Positions 34,443-43,357 of a DNA stretch of 52,864 nucleotides are shown piece after piece. Within the stretch, counting starts at the first letter, position 1. Each line of letters starts with the position of its first letter. Origin of the DNA: Terriglobia bacterium (GTDB lineage: Bacteria; Acidobacteriota; Terriglobia; Terriglobales; Acidobacteriaceae); the NCBI GenBank assembly GCA_020073395.1, contig JAIQFF010000017.1, positions 1 through 52,864 on the forward strand. Reading direction: 5' to 3'. The position numbers and the translations under genes were made by a program. The notes under the pieces are model-generated. The model ran no database searches, had not been told where the DNA came from, and saw only the letters and a list, made by a program, of their open reading frames with translations.

Positions 34443-35831
34443 TCAAGCGATGTTGCGTCTGAGCCTGGCAGCGCGGGGTGCAGATGCGATCTCCACCCGA
34501 TTGCGCCCTGACTGCTTGGCCCGGTACAAGGCCTGGTCCGCGGCCTGTATAACGTCCTCCACCGCGCGGATGCGGGCTTTGGGTTCAGCCACGCCGATAC
34601 TGACGGTGACTGAGATTTCGGAGCTCGGGGTTTCATCCCTGGGGCGGGTGGGCCGGGTTCTCTTTCTGGGCGCAACTGCCCGGCGCGCGTCGGCCCGGCG
34701 TTCCGAGCTTCGCCGGTCCTGACCGCGAAAATCCTGGGCCTGGGTTTCCTGACTTGAAGTCTGCTTGCGCGGCTCCTGAGCGCCGCGGCGGCGCTCCTGG
34801 CCGGCACGCAGGCGGAAAGTGGAAACTTCGATTACCGAGCGGAGCAGCTCCAGATGTGGCATCGCTTCTTTGGCTGTTTTTCCCGGAAACAGGATGGAGA
34901 ATTCCTCTCCGCCGACGCGATAAGCGCGGCCCCCGCCGGTGACGCCGGCAAGTTTGCCCGCCACCATACGCAAGACCTGGTCGCCGGTTTCATGGCCGTA
35001 GGTGTCGTTGAACTTCTTAAAATGATCGATGTCCACGACGGCCACCGCGTACGGTTCTTCGAGACGAAACAGGGCGTCATTGAAAGCGCGTCGCGCCGGA
35101 AGGGTAGTCAGCTCGTCGTGGTAGGCCAGAAGATAAGAGTTCTCGATGATTGAACTGATCAGGATCAGGCCCGCCGTCGCCGCGTAAGCTGTTGCAGCCG
35201 GCCCCACCGCCCCAGCCTCAAAGGAAAGAAACGTCGCCACCAGCGCCCAAAGTAGGCCGCTCTCCGTGGGTTTGCGATAGAGCACGAAGCGCACCAATAA
35301 AACCCCAAAAGCGGCGGCGAAGGCTAGCACGGCCAAGGTGGGGAGCGGCGTCCAGGAAAGCCGTCCTAGAAAGTGCGGATGCAAAAAGGCGGGAGCGATG
35401 GTTTCTTCGGGACGACAAATGATGGCGACAAAAACCGACTCGAAGAACAGGAGCGCCAGCCGGGGCAGAAGGGCCGGGAAAACCAATCCTCGTTCGCGAA
35501 AAACGGAGAAGGCAACAAAATTCAGCGGCAGCAGAAAGGCCACGGCTTCGAGGGCGATTCGGCCGGGTCCAGCGGAGGTGATTCGACCCGAAGAAAAGAA
35601 TTCCAGAGCGCGGTGGCCAAGGAACAAGGTAATGAGAGCGAAAAGGATGCGGCTGGAGTGGAAGCGCCAGGCCAGCAGGATGCCGGCGGCAAATACGGCA
35701 TAGAAGGAAAACACTACAGCGGCGGAAGGAATAGGGCCAAACGCGCCGCGAAAAACCACGCTGGCCGCCAGCAGGAATATGCCTCCCGGCAGGACCAGAG
35801 CCTTGAGCGTTTTTGGGCTCCAGAGATTCAC
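34443..35831 (-). CDS. Membrane diguanylate cyclase with basic insert in the GGDEF domain
   Basis: 462 residues. Residues 1-230 form about eight membrane helices with a 7TM-type look and no recognised sensor motif. The GGDEF domain starts near 235 (YHDELTTLPARRAFND) and has VAVVDIDHFKKFND, YGHETGDQVLRMVA and the active site GGEEF at 307-311, so it should make cyclic di-GMP. Residues 341-405 are a Lys/Arg/Gln-rich, low-complexity insert between FRLR and ISVTVSIGVAEP, inside the domain. The RxxD inhibitory site expected just before GGEEF is absent (VTGGGRAYRV). The gene diverges from the OmpR-type regulator. Confidence 0.9.
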   Translation of the reverse strand: MNLWSPKTLKALVLPGGIFLLAASVVFRGAFGPIPSAAVVFSFYAVFAAGILLAWRFHSSRILFALITLFLGHRALEFFSSGRITSAGPGRIALEAVAFLLPLNFVAFSVFRERGLVFPALLPRLALLFFESVFVAIICRPEETIAPAFLHPHFLGRLSWTPLPTLAVLAFAAAFGVLLVRFVLYRKPTESGLLWALVATFLSFEAGAVGPAATAYAATAGLILISSIIENSYLLAYHDELTTLPARRAFNDALFRLEEPYAVAVVDIDHFKKFNDTYGHETGDQVLRMVAGKLAGVTGGGRAYRVGGEEFSILFPGKTAKEAMPHLELLRSVIEVSTFRLRAGQERRRGAQEPRKQTSSQETQAQDFRGQDRRSSERRADARRAVAPRKRTRPTRPRDETPSSEISVTVSIGVAEPKARIRAVEDVIQAADQALYRAKQSGRNRVEIASAPRAARLRRNIA

Positions 35832-36051
35832 GACCCAGCAAATTCCTTTCGGCTACGCACGTGTTTGGGACAATTATCCGCCTTATCTCCAAAGCCTGGA
35901 AGTGTGAGCGACGGTTCCAGGAGGACACAGTCAGTCCCCTTTCTGCTCTCAGTTCCGTTCTCGGAAAGCGAGACCTTTGATCAGCGCTGAATCTCTTGTC
36001 CCCGCTCGCATCCTGACTAAGATCAGATCAGGTCAAAATTAGATTGATCTT

Positions 36052-36762
36052 ATGCGAATTCTAGTTGCGGAAGACGATACTGCGCTGGCCAGTTTCGTAA
36101 AAAAAGGGTTGGAGTCCGAACACTACGCGGTGGATGTTTCAGCCGATGGCGAACAGGCGCGCGCCATGGCGGGGGAACTGGACTTTGACCTGGTGGTGCT
36201 CGACCTCAACCTGCCCCGGCTGGACGGGGTAGCCATCCTGCGCTTCCTGCGCACCCGCAAGCCGAGTATGCCGATTCTGGTGCTGACCGGGCGCACCCGG
36301 GTGGAAGACCGGGTGCTATGCCTGGATCTGGGCGCGGACGACTATCTGGGGAAGCCGTTCTCCTTCGCCGAACTGTCGGCCCGCATCCGGGCCCTCATGC
36401 GGCGCAGCCACTTGCCGGCAGAGTCAGTGCTGGCGGTGGATGATCTGAAGCTGGACCGGGTGGAGCGGAGGGTGGAGCGGGCGGGGCGGAGGATCGAGCT
36501 GACCTCGAAGGAATTTTGCCTGCTGGAATATCTCATGCGCAACGCCGGCCGCCGCATCACCCGGGCCATGATCATCGAGCACGTGTGGAATCTTTCCTTC
36601 GATACCTGCACCAACGTGGTCGATGTTTACGTCAACTACCTGCGCCGCAAAGTGGACGATGGCTACGGCAAGCACCTGATTCATACCATCCGGGGAGTGG
36701 GCTACGAACTGAGCGCGCGCTCGGACAAAGGGCCGGCCACGGGAGCGAGGGCGGAATCATGA
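36052..36762 (+). CDS. OmpR/PhoB-family response regulator
   Basis: 236 residues. Receiver domain (1-115): acidic pair D8-D9 in AEDD, phosphoacceptor D51 in LVVLDLNLPRLDG, T79 and K101 in LGKPFSFAEL. Winged-helix DNA-binding domain (~130-225): RRIELTSKEFCLLEYLMRNA, VDVYVNYLRRKVDDGYG and LIHTIRGVGYELS. Target genes unknown. The ATG follows an A/T-rich stretch with repeated GATCAGATCAGGTCA that may be its own operator. Overlaps the next gene by ATGA. Confidence 0.92.
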   Translation: MRILVAEDDTALASFVKKGLESEHYAVDVSADGEQARAMAGELDFDLVVLDLNLPRLDGVAILRFLRTRKPSMPILVLTGRTRVEDRVLCLDLGADDYLGKPFSFAELSARIRALMRRSHLPAESVLAVDDLKLDRVERRVERAGRRIELTSKEFCLLEYLMRNAGRRITRAMIIEHVWNLSFDTCTNVVDVYVNYLRRKVDDGYGKHLIHTIRGVGYELSARSDKGPATGARAES

Positions 36763-37478
36763 TAACCACGATGGGAAGTCCGGCAGCGGCGGCAAACCGC
36801 GAACCTCATCAGCTGCTTTCCGATCTGTTTCACCAGCTAAGCCAACCCATCACCACCCTCTGTTGCTCGCTGGAGCTAGCCCAGCTCCACACCCTGACCG
36901 CGGAGCAGTATGGCGAGATCGTAAGCCGGGCCCTCGAACAGGCCGAGAAAGTGTCGTGGCTGTCAACCGCCATTCGTGAACTGTTTGACGCCGGCCAGGC
37001 GGGGGAGGGCGAAGTCCTCGATCTGCACCGGGCGGTCGAGGACGCGGTCGGCGACCTGCTGCCGGTGGCGGAATCGGCCGGAGTGCATGTCTGTCATTCG
37101 CTCCGCTCCCCCTGTCCGGTGTGGTTCGATGCGCATCGCCTGCGCCAGGGGTTATTTCATCTGCTGGGATTTGGAGTTGCGTCGGGCGGGCCCGGCTCGG
37201 TGATGAAGATTGAGATGGAGGAGCGTGGCATGGAAGTGTTGTTGGCGCTGACCATCTCGAGCCAGGGAGGACTCGGGGGCGCGTCGGCTGCCGGACCGAA
37301 TCATGGTCATCTGCCGGATGACATGGCGCAGCGGTTGGGACTGGGGATCGCGCGCGCTATCTTTGAAGCGGGGGGCGGGAGTCTCCGACTCGAGCCTGAT
37401 GCTGATTGCATGATCGTGGAAGTACGGCTTCTGCGGAACGGGGCCAGCTTGTCGAGCTGTGCTCAATCGGACAGGTGA
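36759..37478 (+). CDS. Degenerate soluble histidine-kinase-like protein
   Basis: 239 residues. The ATG at 36759 overlaps the regulator stop (ATGA). No membrane segment or sensor domain. A dimerisation/phosphoacceptor-like helix has H25 in SDLFHQLSQPITTLCCSLEL, where the usual residue after His is E or D, not Q. A weak HATPase-like region follows, with FDAHRLRQGLFHLLGFGVAS where the N-box Asn is expected but not seen, and LGLGIARAIFEAGGGSL resembling the second glycine box. It may be a partner that dimerises with, or takes phosphate from, the regulator rather than an active kinase. Function is inferred from position. Confidence 0.7.
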   Translation: MITTMGSPAAAANREPHQLLSDLFHQLSQPITTLCCSLELAQLHTLTAEQYGEIVSRALEQAEKVSWLSTAIRELFDAGQAGEGEVLDLHRAVEDAVGDLLPVAESAGVHVCHSLRSPCPVWFDAHRLRQGLFHLLGFGVASGGPGSVMKIEMEERGMEVLLALTISSQGGLGGASAAGPNHGHLPDDMAQRLGLGIARAIFEAGGGSLRLEPDADCMIVEVRLLRNGASLSSCAQSDR

Positions 37479-37509
37479 GTACGTCTGTCCTTACGTGGAC
37501 TGCGGCGAC

Positions 37510-38222
37510 CTACACATCCAATCCGATTGATCTCATGAGCTCCAGGCCATTGCTCTTGGTGACCACGCCCTCACGCAGCCGGTAGTCGAATTGCATCGTT
37601 CCGTTTTCGAACTCATCCTGAAAGCGCACGTTGTGCAGATGGCCCTTGGGCAGGCCGCCGATTTCGGTGAGCGCCAGATCGTGGGTACTGATCAGTCCAA
37701 TGGCCCCAGGTTCGACCAGTGCCCGAACCACGCCTTCGGCGCCGATGCGGCGATCTTTCGAGTTGGTGCCTTGCAGCAATTCATCCAGTAAGAACATCAG
37801 CGCTGGCTGGCCGCCTGCCAGGTCGAAAATCTTGCGCAGGCGGGTGATCTCGGCATAAAAGCGCGAGCTGCCTTCCTGCAGCGAATCGTTGATGCGGATG
37901 CTGGCCCCCAGGCACAGCGGCGTGAGCCGCAAAGTGCGCGCCCGCACCGGTGCGCCGGCCATGGCCAGCACCACATTGATTCCGACCGAACGCAGCAGAG
38001 TGCTTTTGCTCGACATATTGGAGCCACCCACCAGCAGCACGCGGGTGTTTGCACCCACGCCAACGTCGTTTCGGATGCAAGTTGCCGACGGCACCAGCGG
38101 GTGCCCGATCTCGGTGCCAACGCCAGACGAAGGTTTCCAAGCCGAATGTGAATTTTCTGATGTTGTGCGGCGCTGGCCTCGCGTGCTTTGAGGCGCTGCT
38201 CGTATTCTTCTGCGGCAGACAC
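37510..38222 (-). pseudogene. MutS-family ATPase gene with internal deletion and damaged Walker A
   Basis: Two fragments in different frames. The 5' piece starts at a GTG (38222) with SAAEEYEQRLKAREASAAQH and KIHIRLGNLRLALA, the N-terminus of the small MutS-related proteins. Near 38125 it jumps to the C-terminal ATPase: GTEIGHPLVPSATCIRNDVG, VLLVGGSNMSSKSTLLRSVG, LGASIRINDSLQEGSSRFYA, FLLDELLQGTNSKDRR, GLISTHDLAL and a normal C-terminal end at 37510. The middle domains (~300-400 residues in intact relatives) are missing. The Walker A glycine before Lys is Ser (SNMSSKST instead of SNMSGKST). I call it inactive. A longer frame to 38520 is not homologous upstream. Confidence 0.8.
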
Positions 38223-38444
38223 AGCCTTGAGAATATATCAGCGAGATGACTGGGGGAGTTCCCGCCGCCTTCGCTTCGAAAGGAAATGGAGGACGGGCGT
38301 CCCACCCGTGACTGGAGGAGTCCAATGGTGCCAAATATCGGAAAAACACGCCTGAATTGTCAGAGGGGCGGCGGGCGGAGTATAGGGCTAAAGACGATTG
38401 CAGACCGAAGTTGGGTAGAGTTTTTTCGCCCTTTGTCGCCAGCC

Positions 38445-38891
38445 TCACTCCTGGTTCAGGACTTCTTTGACTTTTCGTAGCAGAGAAGCGGCTGAGAATG
38501 GTTTGGGCAAATAGGACCATCCCGGTTGCTGCAGTCCTCTTTTAGTGACCAGATTCTCTGGATATCCGGAGATAAAGATGGCCCTGACGCCGCGGCGGAG
38601 GGTCAAGAGTTCCTGGGCCAGATCGCAGCCATTGCGGTCGGGCAGGACCACGTCGGTGAGCAACAGGTGCACCTGCTCCGGATGAGCGCGAAAGGCCTCT
38701 GCGGCTTCGGCTGCGTTTCGCGCCGGCAGTACACCGTATCCCGTCGCCCCAAGGATTTCGCAAGCTACCTTACGAACAAACTCCTCATCCTCCGCCAGCA
38801 GGATGGTTGAGACTGGTTGCTTGAACGCCAGGGGCGGAGGGATACAAGGGGCATCTGGCGGCGCGGCGCGGTTTGTATCTTCGAGATGCAT
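38445..38891 (-). CDS. Stand-alone receiver domain (CheY-like) protein
   Basis: 148 residues with one receiver domain after a ~25-residue Pro-rich leader. Acidic residues in LLAEDEEFVRK, phosphoacceptor D80 in LLLTDVVLPDRNG, S108 in AIFISGYPE, K130 in SYLPKPFSAASL. The FISGY and PKPF style is that of receivers attached to hybrid histidine kinases, so this may act in a phosphorelay or be a separated piece of one. There is no output domain. No kinase gene is adjacent except the degenerate one at 36759. Confidence 0.85.
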   Translation of the reverse strand: MHLEDTNRAAPPDAPCIPPPLAFKQPVSTILLAEDEEFVRKVACEILGATGYGVLPARNAAEAAEAFRAHPEQVHLLLTDVVLPDRNGCDLAQELLTLRRGVRAIFISGYPENLVTKRGLQQPGWSYLPKPFSAASLLRKVKEVLNQE

Positions 38892-39106
38892 CCCATCGGA
38901 CTATGCACTTGTGCTTCCATCTGCAGCGGGCCCAGTCTGCCCCATCACGGGTTGATGGGCCGCGAGTTACGCCAGGCACAGCGTGCTGGAGAGATAGTGC
39001 GAGTCAGGGAATGGAGCTGCGATTTTCGTTTTGGGATGGGGATCGGGCCTCTTCGGGAAAAAGTTGGAGAGCCGGCCTCAGAGGAGCGGGCTCCCTCGCG
39101 CCATCA

Positions 39107-41713
39107 TCAAGGTCGGGTCAGCAGCGTCTCATAGGGGTCAAGTACGACCTTTCGTGTTCCCGCCGGCGCCGCCAAGCGGAAGCTGGTCTCCGGACCGTCG
39201 GCGAATACCTGGCCCAGCAGGACATTCTTTCCTGCCAGTACGGCATACACCGGTACGACTGTCACCAGTTCTTTCGGCGCGTCCTCTTGCAGAATCGTGC
39301 CGGTGACCACCGCGCTCCCAGGCTTTGGCAGGTACTTCACGGACTGCAATTTCAGATGTGGAAGCGCCGTGCCATTGATCCATCCCTCGTAGAACCAGTC
39401 CAGTGATTTGCGCCCCTCGTAGCGCAGAGACGGGGGCAATTCTTCTTCGAAAACCTGTAGCAACTCGCGGGTATTGATGGCTCTTTCCTGAAAGCGTTCT
39501 CTTGCCTTGTTGAGGGCGCCTAGGAAGGACGCATCCGCCTGGACGTCTGAAAGCTCTGCGGAACGCCCGCTACTCTTCCGGGTGGCATCACGCAGCATGT
39601 AGCGCAGCATATGAAAAAGCCAGGTGCCGCGACCATAGCTGATGGCCTCATATCCCTCGGGAAAGTGAGAACAGTTGAGCCGGGTGCCGAAGGTGACCGG
39701 CCCCGCATCCGCCAGCGGAGAACCTTCTTTGTTCTTGACCAGAAGGTTCTCGCGGTATTTCTCCATGACCGCGCGAAACTGCGGCGGCGATTCAGACTCG
39801 AGCAGCAGCAAGGCGCTGTAGTTGGCTAATGCTTCGAAAAGCCATTGATCACGATAGCTTTTCCAGTACAACAGATCGCCCCACCACTGGTGAGCGGTCT
39901 CGTGGGCAATGACGTTATCGCTCAGGATCTTTTCCACCGGACTCATATGCAGATGTGACTTTTCCTGAGGGGTGAGGAAGGAAAAGCTGGAGAGAAAGAT
40001 GAGAGAGGGCCACCCCTGGCTGATATCGCCGGGCATTTGGGTCAGGGCCAGGCTGGAATAGGGATAGGGACCGAAACGGTGGGCGAAGAACTCGACCGCG
40101 CGCGCGGACGCGTCCGCAACCGCTTGCGCATTGCGTGCGGGAGATGGCGGAGGCGTATTCACAGTGACCTCGTCGCTCGGCTGGCGTAGCGGGAAGGGCA
40201 CACGAGGAGACGGAGGTAAAGCCATCGCCTGGGTCGTGCCTTGCGGGAAAGTGCGCTCCACGCCGGGGGTGGCGTAGGCTTCCACCGCAACCTTGCCCGC
40301 CTGTGCTCCTACTCGCGAGTATTTGCCCAGGTTAAAGCCCGCAATCGGCATGGGACGGTCTGAAACCCAATAGCTGGATTGTTCACCCGGCGGCAAATCG
40401 GCGGGTGCGTCTTCCATGCGCTTGCCGGTCGCGAGCAGCGTCCAACCGGCAGGATAACGGAATTGCAAGTCGAACTTAGCCATCTCCAGTCCGCGATTGG
40501 GATACCACGTCCCGCGGGCCCCCACGTAGAGCAGCCCCGCTCCGGCCTCGGAGAGCACCTCGCCTCCATAAACGAAATGCAGACCAATCTGTTCACCAGC
40601 GCGCAGCGGCTGGGGAAAGACGACCGCGACGAGATCATTGCCCCGCCGCGCCAGCTGCGTACCCTCGAGCGCCTGGTTGTGAATGAACTCCAGCGGGCGA
40701 CCGTCAGCTTCTACCTTGCTGATCTGGAGGTAGCGGGACAATTCGAAGAGCACGGCGCGCTGGCCGCCTTGTCGAACTGCCAGCTGCAGGAATGCTTCGG
40801 CGTCGAGTCTGGTGGGCGGCGCCACCTGGGCCCGGATCTTGTACTGCGAGACGCTGACAGCCTCAGGTTTGGCCTCTTCCCCCATGGCGCCGGCGGCGTC
40901 GCCGGAACGGCCGCCGGGTTGACCCAGAGCGAATGCGCTCCACACGTCGTAGTAACTTTCACCGTCGATTGTCTTCTGTTGGCCTGCCCAGATCTGTTCT
41001 GCGGCCAGAGAGTCGAAGTAGAGATCAAAAGTTCCAAGTGTCCGTCCCTGAAGGCGCGCATGCAGCATGCGGTCATCATCGGCAGGGGACTTGGGTTTCT
41101 GGGTCGAGGTGGCCTCCGGGCCGGATGTGGGCAGAGAGTTACTGAAGCTGAGAAGCAGCCGCAAGGCGTCTAGCTGTGCCAGGTTGTGGGCGGCGGGGTC
41201 CCACTGAATCAAAAACTCCTGGGAATTATCGGCCGGACGGAGCGCCGGCTGCAACTCGGCAAAGGTGTCGTCATTAAAACGAAAATATGCGGTAACAAAT
41301 TTTTCTTCCAGGATGGCCGCTCCGGTAAAAAGCATCATGGAGGCCCGCTCCGCCTGGTTGCTTGGAATCAGCAGCACTTCGCCCTCGCCTTCAAAAAAGG
41401 CTCCGGTGACATGGCCGGCGACATCTTCGGTGAAAGCGATGGTGCCATCGTCAAAGGTGATGTGAAAAGCGGAGCGCTCGAGCGTAACTTCGCGGATGTG
41501 ATAGACCCGTGACTTGTCGAGCCCCACGCTGTGCAACTGCAAATAGAGGGCTTCCGCGGATGAGTCCGGTGGACTTGAAGTCGCGGCAGCGGAAGACGCT
41601 GGGGGCGCAGCCCCAGCGGCTTGCGTGCTGCTGCACGGCGCCGCAAACAACGCCAGAGCCAGCCCATACAGCGCCAGCGCCTCAACTGGAATAATTCTGA
41701 TTACCTTGGTCAC
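39107..41713 (-). CDS. Exported M1-family aminopeptidase-like metalloprotease
   Basis: 868 residues. The leader (VEALALYGLALALFAAPCSS) ends in a possible lipobox with Cys near 27, so it may be a lipoprotein. The first ~500 residues are a beta-rich N-terminal region including GLLYVGARGTWYPNRG. The gluzincin site is complete: HETAHQWWG and, after exactly 18 residues, the third ligand Glu in FEALANYSA. A C-terminal domain runs past LSDVQADASFLGALNKARER. The GAMEN exopeptidase motif of classic M1 enzymes is not seen; GDISQGWPSLIFLS stands in the equivalent region. Predicted peptide degradation in the envelope. Divergent from the TPR/peptidase-MA gene. Confidence 0.87.
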   Translation of the reverse strand: MTKVIRIIPVEALALYGLALALFAAPCSSTQAAGAAPPASSAAATSSPPDSSAEALYLQLHSVGLDKSRVYHIREVTLERSAFHITFDDGTIAFTEDVAGHVTGAFFEGEGEVLLIPSNQAERASMMLFTGAAILEEKFVTAYFRFNDDTFAELQPALRPADNSQEFLIQWDPAAHNLAQLDALRLLLSFSNSLPTSGPEATSTQKPKSPADDDRMLHARLQGRTLGTFDLYFDSLAAEQIWAGQQKTIDGESYYDVWSAFALGQPGGRSGDAAGAMGEEAKPEAVSVSQYKIRAQVAPPTRLDAEAFLQLAVRQGGQRAVLFELSRYLQISKVEADGRPLEFIHNQALEGTQLARRGNDLVAVVFPQPLRAGEQIGLHFVYGGEVLSEAGAGLLYVGARGTWYPNRGLEMAKFDLQFRYPAGWTLLATGKRMEDAPADLPPGEQSSYWVSDRPMPIAGFNLGKYSRVGAQAGKVAVEAYATPGVERTFPQGTTQAMALPPSPRVPFPLRQPSDEVTVNTPPPSPARNAQAVADASARAVEFFAHRFGPYPYSSLALTQMPGDISQGWPSLIFLSSFSFLTPQEKSHLHMSPVEKILSDNVIAHETAHQWWGDLLYWKSYRDQWLFEALANYSALLLLESESPPQFRAVMEKYRENLLVKNKEGSPLADAGPVTFGTRLNCSHFPEGYEAISYGRGTWLFHMLRYMLRDATRKSSGRSAELSDVQADASFLGALNKARERFQERAINTRELLQVFEEELPPSLRYEGRKSLDWFYEGWINGTALPHLKLQSVKYLPKPGSAVVTGTILQEDAPKELVTVVPVYAVLAGKNVLLGQVFADGPETSFRLAAPAGTRKVVLDPYETLLTRP

Positions 41714-41752
41714 GTAGGCTGGGTTTCACCCCTGTTGCTAGAATGCGCCATA

Positions 41753-43177
41753 GTGCGGACATCTGTCATCTTCCTACTATTATCGGGTCTTTTCCTGGGC
41801 GCAACTGGCGCTTCCGCGGAAGTGATCCGCCTGAAAAACGGCCACACCATCTATGCCGACCAGGTCCACGAAAATGGCTCTCACCTTGAGTATGAAGTCG
41901 GCGAGGACTCTTACGCAATTCCGAAATCATTGGTCGAACGCGTCGAGGCCGGGGGAATTCGTCCCGACCGAGCCTCCGCCGGCAACAAGGGCTCCGAAGA
42001 CGTCCCCTCATTGACTCCAGCCGACAATCTGAAGAGTGAACCAGAGGTCAGTAACAAGATCGTCCACGACGGCAAGGTGGACGCCGACGCGCTGGCCGTG
42101 ATCGAACAGCAAGGCAACGGGCCGGTGACCGCAGCCGCGTATTTCATCGCCGGAAAGCACGAGATGGAGCAAACCAATTTCAGCAAGGCCCGGACCTATT
42201 TTGAGACCGCGCTGCGCTTTGATGGGCAGAATCCTACGATCCTGAACTATTACGTCGCGCTGCTGCTGCGCACCGGGAACGCGGTTGAGGCCTTGCCTTA
42301 CGCAGAACGCGCCGTACGAGTCGCGCCCGATTCACCCGACACCCTGGCCATTCTGGGCTATGCGCAGTATGCCAGTGACCGGAACAAGGACGCCATCCGC
42401 AGCTGGAAACGGTCTTTGCAGCTTCGTCCCGATGCCCAGGTGCAGAGATATCTGGAAAAGGCGGAGCGCGATGCCAGCGCGGAATCGGAGTACACGCAGA
42501 ATGAAAGCAGCCACTTCACGCTGAAATATGAGGGCCGGCAAACGCCGGAGTCGTTGCGCCGCGATCTGGTTTCCACCCTGGAGTCGCATTACGGCGACCT
42601 GGTGCGCGACCTGGGCGTGGCTCCGCGCGGCAGTATTGCCGTCATCCTCTACACCGACCAGACTTTTTTCGACGTCACCCAGTCGCCCTCATGGGCGGGC
42701 GCGGTCAACGATGGCAAGCTGCGCATTCCGGTCAACGGGATGACTTCGGTTACGTCGGACCTGTCCCGCGTGCTCAAGCACGAACTGGCGCACTCTTTTA
42801 TCAACCAGCTCTCCGGCGGACGCTGTCCGCAGTGGTTGAACGAAGGCATCGCGCAGGCCATGGAACCAAAATCCTTGTCGTCGCGCGGACGCCGCCTGGC
42901 TGAACTCTTCAAGGCGCAACAGGAAATTCCATTCAACGCTCTGGAGGGCAGCTTCATGCGCTTCTCGCCCATGGAAGCCATCCTGGCCTACGACGAGTCC
43001 CTCGCCGCGGTGCAATTCATCATCGACACCCAGGGCGTGAGCGAACTGCAACGCATTCTGCAACGACTGGCTGAAGGGAATTCCACCGAATCGGCTTTGC
43101 GGGCCACCATCCACGATGACTACGGCCAGCTGCAAGGTGAGGTGGGCAAGTACTTGAGCCGCCAATACGGGGACTAG
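41753..43177 (+). CDS. Exported TPR protein with peptidase-MA-like (HELAH) domain
   Basis: 474 residues from GTG 41753, giving a signal peptide (TSVIFLLLSGLFLGATGASA). Starts at 41621 overlap the M1 gene and are rejected. The first domain (AEVIRLKNGHTIYADQVHEN) is a small beta domain typical of acidobacterial exported proteins. TPR repeats follow at ~125-265 (FSKARTYFETALRFDGQNPT, DTLAILGYAQYASDRNKDAI). The C-terminal peptidase-MA-like domain has the zinc motif HELAHSFINQLSGG and CPQWLNEGIAQAME, where Glu is the third ligand. Likely an envelope metalloprotease or scaffold. Its 40-base gap to the M1 peptidase gene suggests shared control. Confidence 0.85.
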   Translation: MRTSVIFLLLSGLFLGATGASAEVIRLKNGHTIYADQVHENGSHLEYEVGEDSYAIPKSLVERVEAGGIRPDRASAGNKGSEDVPSLTPADNLKSEPEVSNKIVHDGKVDADALAVIEQQGNGPVTAAAYFIAGKHEMEQTNFSKARTYFETALRFDGQNPTILNYYVALLLRTGNAVEALPYAERAVRVAPDSPDTLAILGYAQYASDRNKDAIRSWKRSLQLRPDAQVQRYLEKAERDASAESEYTQNESSHFTLKYEGRQTPESLRRDLVSTLESHYGDLVRDLGVAPRGSIAVILYTDQTFFDVTQSPSWAGAVNDGKLRIPVNGMTSVTSDLSRVLKHELAHSFINQLSGGRCPQWLNEGIAQAMEPKSLSSRGRRLAELFKAQQEIPFNALEGSFMRFSPMEAILAYDESLAAVQFIIDTQGVSELQRILQRLAEGNSTESALRATIHDDYGQLQGEVGKYLSRQYGD

Positions 43178-43194
43178 CAAAGAGAGTGCGGGTG

Positions 43195-43227
43195 CCCCAT
43201 TTCTCGCGCTTTTTGCGAGAAGTGGGG
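43195..43227 (+). repeat. Hairpin repeat family 2, copy 2
   Basis: CCCCATTTCTCGC (43195-43207) and GCGAGAAGTGGGG (43215-43227), the same as the copy at 26778. It begins 18 bases after the peptidase-MA gene stop and probably also stops transcription. Confidence 0.8.
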
Positions 43228-43311
43228 CTCGGCGGCGGAAATGCTACGACGAAGGCAGACTTGATCAGTGACCGATGACCCGGAAGATGTTCACGCGAAA
43301 TGCTGGGCCGG

Positions 43312-43343
43312 CCCACTTCTCGCAGAAAGCGCGAGAAATGGGG
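43312..43343 (-). repeat. Hairpin repeat family 2, copy 3 (inverted)
   Basis: CCCACTTCTCGC (43312-43323) and GCGAGAAATGGG (43331-43342), loop AGAAAGC: the reverse complement of copy 2. It lies 15 bases past the stop of the convergent oxidase gene at 43358. The pair of inverted copies brackets an 84-base segment between two convergent genes. Confidence 0.8.
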
Positions 43344-43357
43344 CACCCTCTCTTCCC

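Noticed and set aside
37510-38520. Intact 336-residue MutS-like protein
   Set aside because: Its first ~130 codons are not homologous to MutS, and the true N-terminus lies in another frame. The Walker A glycine is also lost.
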